Notes: generated by a model from the letters alone, not told the origin. 64,000 nt of DNA from JAAYRQ01 sp035647235 (GCA_964514235.1 CAZEPV010000001.1:62001-126000), one strand, 5' to 3'; shown: positions 49,026 through 58,881, counted from the stretch's first letter. Made by a program: numbers and translations.

Positions 49026-49994
49026 TTAGATTACTTTATTTTGCTCAGTATTAACGATTTCGCTAGGGGAAAAACATTTAGGTGCATATTTACTAGGTCT
49101 TTGTCCTCTCTGAGTCATAATAAGACCAGTCAGGATAATAAGTGCCCCCAAGGATTGGAAAAGACCAAAAGCTTCGTTTAATACTAAGCAACCTGTTACT
49201 ATGGCAAAGACCGGGGTTAGATTGCTATAGACAGCAGTACGGGTACTGCCAATTTCCCTTACTCCCCACACCCAAAGAAAGTTTCCTATTGCTAAGGCTA
49301 AAATTCCTGAATAAAACATACTAAACCAGGCTGTACTTGGCAAAGATGCCCAATTAACACTGACCAAACTATTAAAGGATAGTAAAATAAATACTAATGA
49401 AGAAGTAGTCATAGTAATGGCAATCAGCAAATACGGTGAGTACTTCTCAACCAAAGGCCCAGAATAAATGGTAAAATAAGCTGAACAAAACTGGGCTACA
49501 AGCATGACTAATATGCCCGCCAAATCGGAAGTAGAAATAGATAAGCCTGAATTAGTCCCCAAAATGACTAAAGTTACACCTGTAAATGAAATGAAGATTC
49601 CTCGGGTAATGGTTTTGTTGATAAATGTCTTATGAATAAAGCGATTTATGATTATCACACTTATAGGAACTAAGGCCATTATTAGGGCACAGTTACCTGC
49701 AGTTGTTAGGCTGACACCGATGGTAATTCCGATTTGGGGCAGGGCGAAGCCAAGCAAACTAACTGTAATGATAGCCCGTAAATCACGAAGTTTTATTTTT
49801 TTATAACCCTTGAGGGTATATACTAATATCCAACTAATTATTGTAGCTACAATTAAACGGGAAGTATTGTAGGGTATAGGTTCTAGGGATTGTAAGCCTA
49901 TTTTCATAATGGTAAAGTTAATTCCCCAAATAACTGGAACAGTTACTAAGACAAATCTAGGATCAAAATTGCGTATTTTATTTTTCACATTCAA
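49026..49994 (-). CDS. EamA/DMT-family transporter
   Basis: A 322-residue protein with ten membrane segments in two EamA halves ('VPVIWGINFTIMKIGLQSLEPI' at the start; 'WGVREIGSTRTAVYSNLTPVFAIVTG' in the second half). These export amino acids or other metabolites; no substrate can be assigned. It is monocistronic and unrelated in position to the redox operon. RBS AAAGAGG. Confidence 0.87.
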   Translation of the reverse strand: MNVKNKIRNFDPRFVLVTVPVIWGINFTIMKIGLQSLEPIPYNTSRLIVATIISWILVYTLKGYKKIKLRDLRAIITVSLLGFALPQIGITIGVSLTTAGNCALIMALVPISVIIINRFIHKTFINKTITRGIFISFTGVTLVILGTNSGLSISTSDLAGILVMLVAQFCSAYFTIYSGPLVEKYSPYLLIAITMTTSSLVFILLSFNSLVSVNWASLPSTAWFSMFYSGILALAIGNFLWVWGVREIGSTRTAVYSNLTPVFAIVTGCLVLNEAFGLFQSLGALIILTGLIMTQRGQRPSKYAPKCFSPSEIVNTEQNKVI

Positions 49995-50120
49995 ACCTCT
50001 TTTTAATTATTATGACAAGGTTATTATAACAGAAATTATTATTTTTTTAAGTAAATTAGGTCAGCTTTTAAATGGCCTTCCAGCTGCTTGAGACTAAGTT
50101 GGATATAAGTAGTAAAAGTC

Positions 50121-51542
50121 TTAACTGAGTGCTTTTCTAAGATATCCTCTAAATTCTTCCTCTAACATCTCCCCTAATTTAAAAATGGCGTCTTCATTGC
50201 CAATTTTACTTATTATTTGCAAACCTATAGGTAGCCCTTTGTCATCCTCCGTGATGGGGAGGGTTAAAGTCGGTAATCCCCAAGTGTTAGCATAAGCTAT
50301 AAAGGGCATATATTTTTTGAAGGTCATAAAAGGTGAAAAGACTTCGCGCATAACCCTACCATGTGGAGGTGCGGGTGTATGATAAACTGGTAAGACGAGT
50401 AGCTTATTTTCTAAATAATCAGCAATGATTCTATTACCTTCATCTATAGTTCGGTTAACCCTATTTAATTTACCCGTACTAGGTTTCATCATATTGGCAG
50501 TAATGAGGACTCGGGTAATATATCGATGCAAATCAGATGAATTAAAGATGCTTTCTTTTAGGAATTCTTTTACAAGATGGACTGGTTCGGAACCAAAACA
50601 CATTTTAGCTACTTCCCGTGCACCATCAATAGACATTATAATTTGCCATAAAATGGCGGATTCCCCATAATAAGGGGGTTTTTCATCTATGATGTTAAAG
50701 TTAGGGGCTAGGAAATCCTTTACCACCTTTAAAGCAGCCATGGTGAATTCATTAGCCGGATACTTTAAATTGTCGTATAAAATATTCACCGTAAAACTAT
50801 CTAAATCAAGATTAGGCGGGTTTTTAAAAGCTATTATTTCATTTATCATTCGGGTATCGCGTACTGATTTAGCTATACCTCCAAAACCCAGCATTTGTAG
50901 TTGTAAGGGCTCTTCTATAGGTGGGTAGGAGCCTATATGTGACACTTGTTTATCCCCACTTTTAAAGCCAACTACCCCATTAAAATGGCTAGGGAAACGA
51001 ATCGAACCACCGATATCTCCACCGACACCAACCGAGGCACCACCGATGGCCATAATAGCACCTTCACCACCGCTAGATCCTCCCACAGTATGAGCTAGAT
51101 TCCAGGGGTTGTTAGTTAAGCCGTATAAATTGTTATCTGTTTCTTGATAATAGCATAAGACAGGTGTATTAGTTTTACCTAAGATAATTGCACCTTCATT
51201 TTTTAATCTAGCCACAAGCTCAGCATCATTTTTTTCTATAATATCTTTGCGATAAGGCAGTCCGCCCGTAGTTCTCATACCCACGACATCAAAAGATTCT
51301 TTCATGCTAATTGGTACTCCGAAAAGTCTACCTTTATTTTCACCAGCCTTTAATTTGCGATCGGCCTCTTGGGCTTCCTTCCTAGCCTCAGTAAAACGGT
51401 CCTCTACTAAGCAATTAATTAGGGGATTGACTTTTTCCAAAAAATCAATGTATGTATTAGTAGTTTCTAGGGAAGATATTTCATTTTGTGATATCAATTT
51501 TGCTATTTTAGTAGCGTCCATATCCAACAACTTTTCCTTCAT
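50121..51542 (-). CDS. Amidase signature-family hydrolase
   Basis: A 473-residue amidase. The Ser-cisSer-Lys triad is visible: Lys in 'GVPISMKESFDV', cis-Ser in 'GGSSGGEGAIM' and nucleophile Ser in 'GGDIGGSIRFP'. It has the fatty-acid-amide-hydrolase-like layout with a long C-terminal part. It hydrolyses an unknown amide in the cytoplasm. The ATG at 51542 with GGAGGTGA upstream is chosen over a start 20 codons earlier. Confidence 0.88.
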   Translation of the reverse strand: MKEKLLDMDATKIAKLISQNEISSLETTNTYIDFLEKVNPLINCLVEDRFTEARKEAQEADRKLKAGENKGRLFGVPISMKESFDVVGMRTTGGLPYRKDIIEKNDAELVARLKNEGAIILGKTNTPVLCYYQETDNNLYGLTNNPWNLAHTVGGSSGGEGAIMAIGGASVGVGGDIGGSIRFPSHFNGVVGFKSGDKQVSHIGSYPPIEEPLQLQMLGFGGIAKSVRDTRMINEIIAFKNPPNLDLDSFTVNILYDNLKYPANEFTMAALKVVKDFLAPNFNIIDEKPPYYGESAILWQIIMSIDGAREVAKMCFGSEPVHLVKEFLKESIFNSSDLHRYITRVLITANMMKPSTGKLNRVNRTIDEGNRIIADYLENKLLVLPVYHTPAPPHGRVMREVFSPFMTFKKYMPFIAYANTWGLPTLTLPITEDDKGLPIGLQIISKIGNEDAIFKLGEMLEEEFRGYLRKALS

Positions 51543-51765
51543 TTTAAAATCACCTCCATATTTTATTTTAGAATAGCATATATTGTTAGCTTTGGTAAGC
51601 ATCCTGTGAAGATAGGCGGTCCTTTTACTGAAGATACAGAATATTTAAAAAATATCCAGCAATGTAATATATGGTAGAAAAAATTACATTTACGTGTTAT
51701 TATTTATAGTAATTATACGTTACCATAATAAATATAACATTATGTGTTGGGGGAGGAGAATTTTT

Positions 51766-53124
51766 ATGTCGTTTGAAAAGGAATACAAGGAAAAGCTAAG
51801 AACTGCTGAGGAAGTTGCAGCGATGGTGGAATCTAATCAGGCCATTAAGATAGGATATTTTAATGGCAAGCCGAATGTTCTAATCAAGGCCCTAGCGGAG
51901 CGCCATGAGGAATTGAGGAATGTCAACATAAATGCGGCGGTTACTGTTTTGCCCGTACCAGAGGTAATTTCTTATCCAGAATCTTTTAACTATATTGATT
52001 GGCATTGGAGCTTGCTAACTAGGATGCTATACAAGCATTATGATAATATAACCTATGCACCACTGCTTTATAGCATGTGTGTAGGTTTTATTGAGCGTAA
52101 TGAGGTTCACGAAGGAAAGGAAGTTAGGTGGAACTGGCAACAAGTTAGTCCCATGGATGAAAGAGGCTATTTTAACTTTGGCCCGAGTTGTTCCGAATCT
52201 TTAGTTATGGCACAGACTGCTACCCTGACTTGTCTCGAAGTTAACAAAAATATGCCCGTCTGCTTAGGTGGCAACCAAGAATCAATACATATATCACAAG
52301 TGGACTACATCGTGGAAGCTCCCGATGATCAAGAAATAATGGCTGCACCTGAAATCCCTATACCTAGTGAAACTGAAGTAACTATGGCAAGACATATTTT
52401 AGAACATATTAAAGACGGAAGCTGCTTGCAATTAGGTATCGGGGGTCTACCTAATGCGATAGGTGCCTTATTAAATGAATCTGATTTCAAGGACTTAGGG
52501 GTCCATACAGAAATGTTAGTGGATGCTTTTCTGGATTTAATTGAATCGGGCAAGGCTAATGGTAGCAGAAAGGCTATTAATAGGTTTAAAGCAGTCTATA
52601 CTTTTGCCATCGGCACTAAGCGCCTCTATGATTTTATGCACAATAACCCTGCCTTAGCAACCCATCCGGTCGATTATGTTAATGATCCTCGCGTAATTGG
52701 GGAACATGATGATTTTGTTTCTATTAATCAAGCGGTGCAGGTGGATCTGGTAACCCAAGTAAGTGCGGAAAGCATGGGCTTTAACCAAATTTCTGGTAAT
52801 GGTGGCATGATAGACTTTGTCTTGGGTGCCCAATGGTCTAACAATGGTAAGAGTTTCATATGCTTACCCTCCTCCTATACCGACAAGGAAGGTGTATTAC
52901 ATTCTAGGATAGTTCCATCCTTCGCACCTGGAACTTCTGTTACAGTTCCTAGACATTTAGTGGACTATATTGCTACCGAATATGGAATTAGAAAAATGAA
53001 AGCCCAAAACCAATGGGTAAGAACAGAAAATATTATTGAGCTGGCCCATCCAGATTTTAGAGATGATTTAATTAAGGCTGCTAGTGAAGCCAGGATTTGG
53101 ACCAGGACTAATAAAATAGAATAG
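51766..53124 (+). CDS. Acetyl-CoA:carboxylate CoA-transferase (4-hydroxybutyrate/butyrate type)
   Basis: A 452-residue class I CoA-transferase of the AbfT/Cat2/butyryl-CoA:acetate group. The catalytic Glu is in 'LGVHTEMLVDAFLDL', with 'LQLGIGGLPNAIGALL' and the C-terminal 'GQSMI'-type region 'QISGNGGMIDFVLGAQWSNNGKSFICLPS'. It swaps CoA between acetyl-CoA and a short carboxylate, as in butyrate or hydroxybutyrate fermentation. The exact acceptor cannot be fixed. The ATG at 51766 after GGGGGAGGAG is preferred; the frame is open further upstream. Confidence 0.88.
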   Translation: MSFEKEYKEKLRTAEEVAAMVESNQAIKIGYFNGKPNVLIKALAERHEELRNVNINAAVTVLPVPEVISYPESFNYIDWHWSLLTRMLYKHYDNITYAPLLYSMCVGFIERNEVHEGKEVRWNWQQVSPMDERGYFNFGPSCSESLVMAQTATLTCLEVNKNMPVCLGGNQESIHISQVDYIVEAPDDQEIMAAPEIPIPSETEVTMARHILEHIKDGSCLQLGIGGLPNAIGALLNESDFKDLGVHTEMLVDAFLDLIESGKANGSRKAINRFKAVYTFAIGTKRLYDFMHNNPALATHPVDYVNDPRVIGEHDDFVSINQAVQVDLVTQVSAESMGFNQISGNGGMIDFVLGAQWSNNGKSFICLPSSYTDKEGVLHSRIVPSFAPGTSVTVPRHLVDYIATEYGIRKMKAQNQWVRTENIIELAHPDFRDDLIKAASEARIWTRTNKIE

Positions 53125-53133
53125 TCAATTTCC

Positions 53134-53168
53134 ATGCAAAAGAGATCTTTGCAAGGTCTCTTTTGCAT
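53134..53168. terminator. Terminator after CoA-transferase gene
   Basis: ATGCAAAAGAGA and TCTCTTTTGCAT form a stem around ATCTTTGCAAGG, between convergent genes. Confidence 0.75.
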
Positions 53169-53192
53169 ATTTCTGCTTGCAGTCCCAAAAGT

Positions 53193-54053
53193 CTAAAATT
53201 CCTGGGAGTGTATTTCAATATTAATAGTTAATTTCCCCTGGTCCTCCTTCATATCCCCAGATATCATACCTTTCAGGTTTATAAGCCCATAATCATTTAA
53301 CCTAAATAAAAGGTCTACTTCTTCGCCCTGCCAGGTACCCGAAAAAACTACATTTTGTTCAGAAATTATTTTTTCCCATATCTCCTTAGCTGGGGAAGGG
53401 ATTTCTTGTTGGGGAAGCATAATTTCTTCGGTGGGAATTTCAGGGTCTGATTCTGTTTCCTGCTTCAATATATCCTCAGCTTGTGATTTTAAAATCCAGG
53501 AGATTATCTTATTTCTTTGGCCTTCTCTAATATTGGTAAACTTGGCACCAGTTAGATAATATTTTTCCCCATCCTTTTCATCAGTTTGGACTCTTAAAGT
53601 TTGGGCAATTAATTGTAGACTTGTGCCATCTAAATTGAGTAAAAGCAATATTTCTTCATTAAGGGTCGCAATTTCATGGGTATTAAATGAAAGCCCCCCT
53701 CCACTAATATCAATAACTGTAGCATCATAAAAGTTCTTTTCTTGAATATGGCTAGGAATAGGTAGGGGATACCATTTAAGAGGTATTTCTGTTTCTATCC
53801 GATACCAATCCCGTTTATTGCTATCCTGACTATGACTTCTTTTTTTTAATAATCTCTTCCGTGTTTCTTGGTAGGCTATCCGTCTTTTTATATTAGCCTT
53901 AATCGTTTCATATCTAACTATATAAATGATTATTAAACATAGAATTAATACTAATAGAAAGAATAGTATATTTTCAAAGGTAAAAACATTTTTATTACTA
54001 AAGGCCTGATTCAGACTACTGGCAAATTCTTCCCAACTCATTTCAATATTCAC
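53193..54053 (-). CDS. Membrane-anchored PilZ-domain protein (c-di-GMP receptor candidate)
   Basis: A 286-residue protein with one membrane helix at about 27-45 (ILFFLLVLILCLIIIYIVRY), a basic coiled linker, then a PilZ domain: 'RDWYRIETEIPLKW' supplies an RxxxR-like start and 'VIDISGGGLSFNT' the DxSxxG motif. A Glu-rich linker and a C-terminal domain of about 80 residues follow. Divergent position to motAB suggests a YcgR/MotI-like brake on the flagellar motor. Confidence 0.8.
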   Translation of the reverse strand: MNIEMSWEEFASSLNQAFSNKNVFTFENILFFLLVLILCLIIIYIVRYETIKANIKRRIAYQETRKRLLKKRSHSQDSNKRDWYRIETEIPLKWYPLPIPSHIQEKNFYDATVIDISGGGLSFNTHEIATLNEEILLLLNLDGTSLQLIAQTLRVQTDEKDGEKYYLTGAKFTNIREGQRNKIISWILKSQAEDILKQETESDPEIPTEEIMLPQQEIPSPAKEIWEKIISEQNVVFSGTWQGEEVDLLFRLNDYGLINLKGMISGDMKEDQGKLTINIEIHSQEF

Positions 54054-54125
54054 CCCATTTATCCAAAATATTATAAAGATTTTCTTAACTTTATTATAAA
54101 TGATTTTTATTTATAAGGAAAAACC

Positions 54126-54153
54126 TAAACTCTTTTCTTATAAAACCCGATAA
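54126..54153 (+). promoter_or_regulatory. Candidate sigma-D (flagellar) promoter of motAB
   Basis: TAAA at 54126-54129 and CCCGATAA at 54146-54153 resemble TAAA-N15-GCCGATAA, with a 16-base spacer and one mismatch, about 120 bases before motA. Confidence 0.45.
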
Positions 54154-54273
54154 TAGAGAAAGAAGCCCTTAATATTATTGATATTCTAGCTTTTGCAACA
54201 AAGTTTTAACAAAAATGCCTATTTTATTGGTATAATTTTTATTGTATGAAAAATCAAAAGTGGAGTTGAGAAA

Positions 54274-55059
54274 GTGGATATAGGAACAATAATCGGGACA
54301 ATATTAGGTATTGTTGCAGTGGTTGGGGCCATGATAGCTAAAGGTGCTAGTCCATCAGTTTTAATTAACCCAGCCGCAATACTTATTATTTTTGTAGGTA
54401 CTATAGCAGCCATTTTAAATGCCTTTCCTATGAAGGAAATTCGCAAAGTACCAGATTTATTCAGAATGATATTTACCCAAAGGGAAGTATATGATATTAG
54501 TGAAATTATTGAAATGATTGTGGATATTGCCTCCCAAGCACGTCGGGAGGGCTTACTTTCCCTAGAGCAAAGAATAGAGGAAATAAGCGATCCCTTTATT
54601 AGAAAAGGCTTGCAATTAATAGTAGATGGACAAGATGAGGAATTTGTACGTGAATATCTAGAGATGGATATAATTAACATGGAAGATAGACATGCAGCTG
54701 GAGCCCTTATCTTTACACAGGCAGGGACGTATGCTCCTACGTTGGGAGTTTTAGGTGCGGTGGTTGGCCTGATTGGAGCTTTGGGGCATATGGATGATAT
54801 GGCGATTTTAGGTACTGCTATCGCCGCAGCATTTGTAGCCACACTTTATGGTATTTTTACAGGCTATGTTTTATGGCATCCTTTTGCCAACAAACTAAGA
54901 AGAAAGTCAGAAGAAGAAGTCTATATTAAAACTATGGCTTTAGAAGGGATATTATCTATTCAGAGGGGTAATAGCCCTGTAGTTATTAAAGAGAAGATGC
55001 TTATATTCTTACCTCCTGATTTAAGAGAAATTGCTGAAGGAATGGATCAAAATGCTTAG
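54274..55059 (+). CDS. motA: Flagellar motor stator protein MotA
   Basis: A 261-residue stator subunit with four membrane helices. The opening 'DIGTIIGTILGIVAVVGAMI', the cytoplasmic charged loop with 'QARREGLLSLEQ', and 'AGTYAPTLGVLGAVVGLIGAL' with the conserved Pro are typical. With MotB it forms the ion channel that drives rotation. Start GTG after GGAGTTGAG. Its end overlaps motB by 8 bases. Other flagellar genes are outside the window. Confidence 0.93.
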   Translation: MDIGTIIGTILGIVAVVGAMIAKGASPSVLINPAAILIIFVGTIAAILNAFPMKEIRKVPDLFRMIFTQREVYDISEIIEMIVDIASQARREGLLSLEQRIEEISDPFIRKGLQLIVDGQDEEFVREYLEMDIINMEDRHAAGALIFTQAGTYAPTLGVLGAVVGLIGALGHMDDMAILGTAIAAAFVATLYGIFTGYVLWHPFANKLRRKSEEEVYIKTMALEGILSIQRGNSPVVIKEKMLIFLPPDLREIAEGMDQNA

Positions 55060-55813
55060 GAGAAAAAAAACTCAGGAACACATGGATCAGTCTTGGCTGA
55101 TCCCTTATGCGGATATGTTAACCTTACTTTTGGCCCTATTTATAGTGCTTTATGCCATGAGTTCAGTCGATATGGATAAGTTCCAAGAATTAAAACATAC
55201 TTTAAATGCTATGTTTTCCGGTGGACCAGGGGTTTTGCTTAATGAGAGTGCCTTAATTGAATTAGATAATGATCCTATGACAGAAAGTGCTACCCAAAAT
55301 TATTTGCAAGAGGACCGAAAACTACGCGAATGTCAATATAAAATGACCGAGTATTTCGAAGAAATAGGCTTGAGCAATATTGTATCAAGTAAACTTACAG
55401 AGCAAGGCTTGTTGATTACTATCCAGGATTTGGCTTTATTCGATTCGGGTAAAGCTAATGTTAGGGAGGAATCCTGGGATTTAATAAAATATTTGGGGCA
55501 AATTATGGCTGAAATCCCAAATGAAATACAGGTTAAAGGCCATACAGATAATTTACCGATAAATACTACAGAATTTCCGTCCAATTGGGAGCTTAGTACC
55601 GCTAGGGCCCTAAATGTGGTCAAAAAGTTTATAGAAAATCCCGAACTTAATGCCAATAGATTTTCGGTAGTAGGTTATTCGGAATATCGTCCGATTGAAC
55701 CCAACTCAACTCTAGAGGGGCGAGCTAAAAATAGGCGGGTAGAATTGTTAGTAGTTAGAACCTATCCACCCCCTAACATTATAGAAATGGTGCAGAATAG
55801 CAATTTACAATAA
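55052..55813 (+). CDS. motB: Flagellar motor stator protein MotB
   Basis: A 253-residue protein with a single membrane helix bearing the ion-binding Asp ('LIPYADMLTLLLALFIVLYAMS'), a plug region and a C-terminal OmpA-like peptidoglycan-binding domain ('QVKGHTDNLPI', 'NWELSTARALNVV', 'GYSEYRPI', 'GRAKNRRVELLV'). The ATG at 55052 is preferred to the TTG seven codons upstream. Confidence 0.93.
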   Translation: MLRRKKTQEHMDQSWLIPYADMLTLLLALFIVLYAMSSVDMDKFQELKHTLNAMFSGGPGVLLNESALIELDNDPMTESATQNYLQEDRKLRECQYKMTEYFEEIGLSNIVSSKLTEQGLLITIQDLALFDSGKANVREESWDLIKYLGQIMAEIPNEIQVKGHTDNLPINTTEFPSNWELSTARALNVVKKFIENPELNANRFSVVGYSEYRPIEPNSTLEGRAKNRRVELLVVRTYPPPNIIEMVQNSNLQ

Positions 55814-55841
55814 AAGAGGCTACCGAAATAGCCTCTTTTTA
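55813..55841. terminator. Terminator after motB
   Basis: AAAAGAGGCTA-CCGAAA-TAGCCTCTTTTT, a perfect stem with T-run, between motB and the convergent tatA. Confidence 0.92.
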
Positions 55842-55871
55842 CTGTCTAATTCAATTAAGTGGATGAATAGC

Positions 55872-56045
55872 CTATTCACTATCCTGATCAGTTAATTCCC
55901 CATCTTTAGACTTCCGGAAATTCTTAATAGCTTGACCCATAGACTCTGCCACCTTGGGAAGTTTACCTGGGCCGACAATTATAAGAACTATAACTAGAAT
56001 AAGTCCTAATTCCCAAGGGCCAAAATTACCGATTAATCCAAACAT
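55872..56045 (-). CDS. tatA: Twin-arginine translocase subunit TatA
   Basis: A 57-residue protein read on the minus strand: it opens MFGLIGNFGPWELGLILVIV, has the hinge 'GPGKLPKVAESMG' and an amphipathic helix 'QAIKNFRKS' before an acidic tail. This is the standard TatA/TatE form. tatC is not present in the window. It lies in the same region as a Tat-exported flavoprotein gene and cytochrome c maturation genes. RBS GGGAGG precedes the ATG. Confidence 0.93.
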   Translation of the reverse strand: MFGLIGNFGPWELGLILVIVLIIVGPGKLPKVAESMGQAIKNFRKSKDGELTDQDSE

Positions 56046-56105
56046 TTTTTAGCCTCCCTTCACCATTGGGTTCCTCTTGTTATCTATTATATCATCCTAA
56101 GCAAT

Positions 56106-56888
56106 CTAAGCATAACTGTGCAAACCTGCTAATAAATAATTAACCCCGAAAAAGGTAAACAATACAATAATAAATCCAATAACTACAAGGAAATTAGCAT
56201 TTCGTCCCCGCCAATCCTTGCGGCCATGTAGGTGCAAATAAATTACATATATAATCCAAGTTATCAAGGCCCAAGTTTCCTTGGGATCCCAGGACCAATA
56301 CCTACCCCAGGCTTGTTCCGCCCAGATTGCACCTAGCACTATGGATAAAGTTAGGGTAGCAAATCCAATCGCAACTATTTTAAAAATATTTTTATCATTC
56401 TTATTTGTCTTGTCCCTTAATTGTAGTAAAGCGACACTAGCTGCTAGAGCAAAGGCGCTATAAGCTACTATAGCTGTAATTACATGGACTGCTAGCCAGG
56501 AACTTTTTAGGGCTGGCATCACTGTGCCAATGTAGTTAATTTGATTATACATTAATAAAGGGATAGATAAAAACAAAAGTGCATTAATCAACATGACTAT
56601 GCCCCCCGCACTTTTATTTTCCGACCATTTTTCATAAATAATATACATTAGTACTGTAAAGAAAGAGAAACATAAAACGAATTCATAACCATTATGCAGA
56701 GGTAAGCGCCCGCCCATTGCGGTTCTAATAATCAAAAGCAGGAAGTTGAAGAATAACCCAACTATGGCTAGGCCTAGTGCAGCTTGATTTAGACTAGTAT
56801 TCTTGGACTGGCCAAAGAAATAAAAGACTGCAGCGATTCCATATAATACTAAGGTAGAAAAAACTAATAATTCATTAAACAATGTCAT
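56106..56888 (-). CDS. ccsA: Cytochrome c maturation protein CcsA/ResC
   Basis: A 260-residue membrane protein with about eight helices and the tryptophan-rich WWD-type haem-handling loop 'EQAWGRYWSWDPKETWALITW', with conserved His residues in flanking loops. It is the system II haem exporter and ligase partner. The ATG at 56888 with GGAGGA upstream is preferred; it overlaps ccsB. It matures the multihaem cytochrome encoded just upstream. Confidence 0.92.
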   Translation of the reverse strand: MTLFNELLVFSTLVLYGIAAVFYFFGQSKNTSLNQAALGLAIVGLFFNFLLLIIRTAMGGRLPLHNGYEFVLCFSFFTVLMYIIYEKWSENKSAGGIVMLINALLFLSIPLLMYNQINYIGTVMPALKSSWLAVHVITAIVAYSAFALAASVALLQLRDKTNKNDKNIFKIVAIGFATLTLSIVLGAIWAEQAWGRYWSWDPKETWALITWIIYVIYLHLHGRKDWRGRNANFLVVIGFIIVLFTFFGVNYLLAGLHSYA

Positions 56889-57900
56889 CAGTAGTTCCTC
56901 CATTTATCTTATTTTTCCGCCTAGATTTCCCGCGGCTGGTAAAATACCAGAACCAAGATACGCCCACCATTAACATAATACTGCCTATTCCTGCCCATAA
57001 TAAGCCTGGGTCAGATTTAATCAATAGGATAGTGTATGGTACTAGACTGGTAAAATTTAAAAAAACATCTTCATCAATCTGAATTGATTCAGCTATATCT
57101 GCGGCACCAATGCCTAGCAATTGTTCATCTTCGTAGACTGAATAAATAATTTTAGGATTATCAGGTCTGAGTGTCTTGGTTTGCATACCGTAGCGAGCAT
57201 CGTAATTAGGTATATATTTAAAAAACTTGACTAGCCGCCTAGTGTTTTGAAACCCTATTATCTGGCCTTCATCTAAAAGCATATGACTTTCATTTTCGCC
57301 ATCGTAGTTAATTACATCTACCATATAGCCATAACTCTGTTGATATGCTTTTATGCCGCGGTAATTAAGGGGGTGATTGACACTAACCGAGAAATTTTCT
57401 AATTTGACTTCATCTATAATAGTTATATCAGAAATATATTGAGAAGGTGAGCCATCTGCATAAAAATCAATTGTAAACTGATTAACTTTTAAGGCAAAAG
57501 CTTGTTTGGCACTTATTATATCGGTGATGGCAATTGTTTCACCTTCAAGGACTTTAACTGGGGCACTTTGACCACTGTATGCATTAACAATCCCCCCAAT
57601 TAAAATTAGAACAATACCGAAATGCAAAATTAGCAGGCTGAACTGCTTAGACCAAAACCGATTACGATTAGGGGTTTTAGTTTTTCTCAAAACTTTGACA
57701 AATTTATAAATCTGTTCGAAGGTACAGAAGCCCATGTTAATGAAAAGCAATACTAGCAAAATCTTAAATGGGGTCGTGTGATAAAAAGTTTGGGGCCTAA
57801 TAGCGGTACCAATTGCAGCCACAAGGCCTATTAATCCTAATAAAATTAAACCAGCTTTCATAGAGGAAACCAAACGGTACACTTTTTTAAAATGTAACAT
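56875..57900 (-). CDS. ccsB: Cytochrome c maturation protein CcsB/ResB
   Basis: A 341-residue ResB-family protein with three N-terminal helices ('SMKAGLILLGLIGLVAAIGTAI'), a large extracytoplasmic domain ('YRGIKAYQQSYGYMVDV') and a C-terminal helix. With CcsA it forms the system II cytochrome c synthase. Lengths are shorter than the plant form but usual for Firmicutes and Deltaproteobacteria. It is in one operon with the NrfH-like cytochrome gene 32 bases upstream. Confidence 0.9.
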   Translation of the reverse strand: MLHFKKVYRLVSSMKAGLILLGLIGLVAAIGTAIRPQTFYHTTPFKILLVLLFINMGFCTFEQIYKFVKVLRKTKTPNRNRFWSKQFSLLILHFGIVLILIGGIVNAYSGQSAPVKVLEGETIAITDIISAKQAFALKVNQFTIDFYADGSPSQYISDITIIDEVKLENFSVSVNHPLNYRGIKAYQQSYGYMVDVINYDGENESHMLLDEGQIIGFQNTRRLVKFFKYIPNYDARYGMQTKTLRPDNPKIIYSVYEDEQLLGIGAADIAESIQIDEDVFLNFTSLVPYTILLIKSDPGLLWAGIGSIMLMVGVSWFWYFTSRGKSRRKNKINGGTTDDIV

Positions 57901-57932
57901 AGTAACTCCTTTTGCTTATTTTACATTCTATC

Positions 57933-58487
57933 TTACCAACTAGTTTCCCAGTTATCATCTAAATCGTCAATCCAATTAAAAATATGACAATCTGCACAAA
58001 AAATTTGTTGCTTTTGGTGTTGATTATGACAAATATAACATTCTTGTTCACCATGATGCGAATCGTGGGGATTAGACTCCTCATATTCAGTAGCTGATTT
58101 AATTTCCTCCCAACTAGTAGCAGTCCCGCCCTCAATGTGACACTCGAAACACATATCTTTGGCAAATTCTCTTTTTTCCAAAGGGTCTTGGTATTGTCTA
58201 GTTATAAATAAATAGCCCTCATTCATCTGGGTAATTAGATTTGGTTTATGACAGTCGTGGCAATCGACATCCTCATTTGCATGCTTACTAGCCACAAAAT
58301 TTAGATTATTATCATGCCATGATTCATAATAGGGTTTCATGATGTGGCAAGTGTTACAAAAGGCAGGATAACTACTAACTTTTAGAAAAGCCCCCCCTAT
58401 GCCCACACCTACAAGAATTAAAGCTATTATAAAGATTAAAAGGCCTTTTTTGTTGAAAAACTTATCTTTAAATGATTTATGCTGCAT
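57933..58487 (-). CDS. Five-haem NapC/NirT/NrfH-type membrane cytochrome c
   Basis: A 184-residue protein with one N-terminal membrane anchor (GLLIFIIALILVGVGIGGAFL) and five CxxCH haem motifs: CNTCH (from C44), CHDCH, CFECH, CYICH and CADCH. The first motif context 'FCNTCHIMKPYYESW' is the quinol-dehydrogenase NapC/NrfH signature. Such proteins take electrons from menaquinol and pass them to a periplasmic reductase. The divergent neighbour at 58882 is a Tat-exported flavoprotein, a natural acceptor. Confidence 0.93.
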   Translation of the reverse strand: MQHKSFKDKFFNKKGLLIFIIALILVGVGIGGAFLKVSSYPAFCNTCHIMKPYYESWHDNNLNFVASKHANEDVDCHDCHKPNLITQMNEGYLFITRQYQDPLEKREFAKDMCFECHIEGGTATSWEEIKSATEYEESNPHDSHHGEQECYICHNQHQKQQIFCADCHIFNWIDDLDDNWETSW

Positions 58488-58881
58488 AAAAATCCTCCTA
58501 GTTAATTTATTTTTTAAGTTATTTATTTTATAAAAGTAGGTAAACCTATGGTTTTACTTCTCATGTAGATAATTTTATCAGTATAGATTTTCCTTGACCA
58601 TTAGACTGAAATACAGTTATTTTATAAAAGCATTGTATTACTCTCCAATAGACCATCCTTTTCTAAAATTTTACCTTGCCTTATATTAAGAAATCGTGAG
58701 AATTGCAGTATTTCATTGCATAGAAATCTTCAATTGGATATTTGTACAAGGGATTTGCCTTAAGTTTGTAAACCCCTCCAATGTAAATAAAAACATCTTG
58801 TGATAAACTGTCGGCAACACTAGAGGTATCTTTTAAATCGTTCTCGGTGAACTTTTAAATGAATAGAAAGGGGTAGGAAAT
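58488..58881. other. Divergent promoter region between cytochrome and flavoprotein genes
   Basis: No coding potential. AT-rich. I searched both strands for GG-N10-GC (sigma-54) and FNR/CRP-type dyads and found none convincing, so regulation from here is unresolved. Confidence 0.4.

Noticed and set aside
54219..54842. Long minus-strand ORF (207 codons)
   Set aside because: It is antisense to motA, composed mostly of Ser, Thr, Ile and Pro from complementing conserved codons, and has no RBS or family match.
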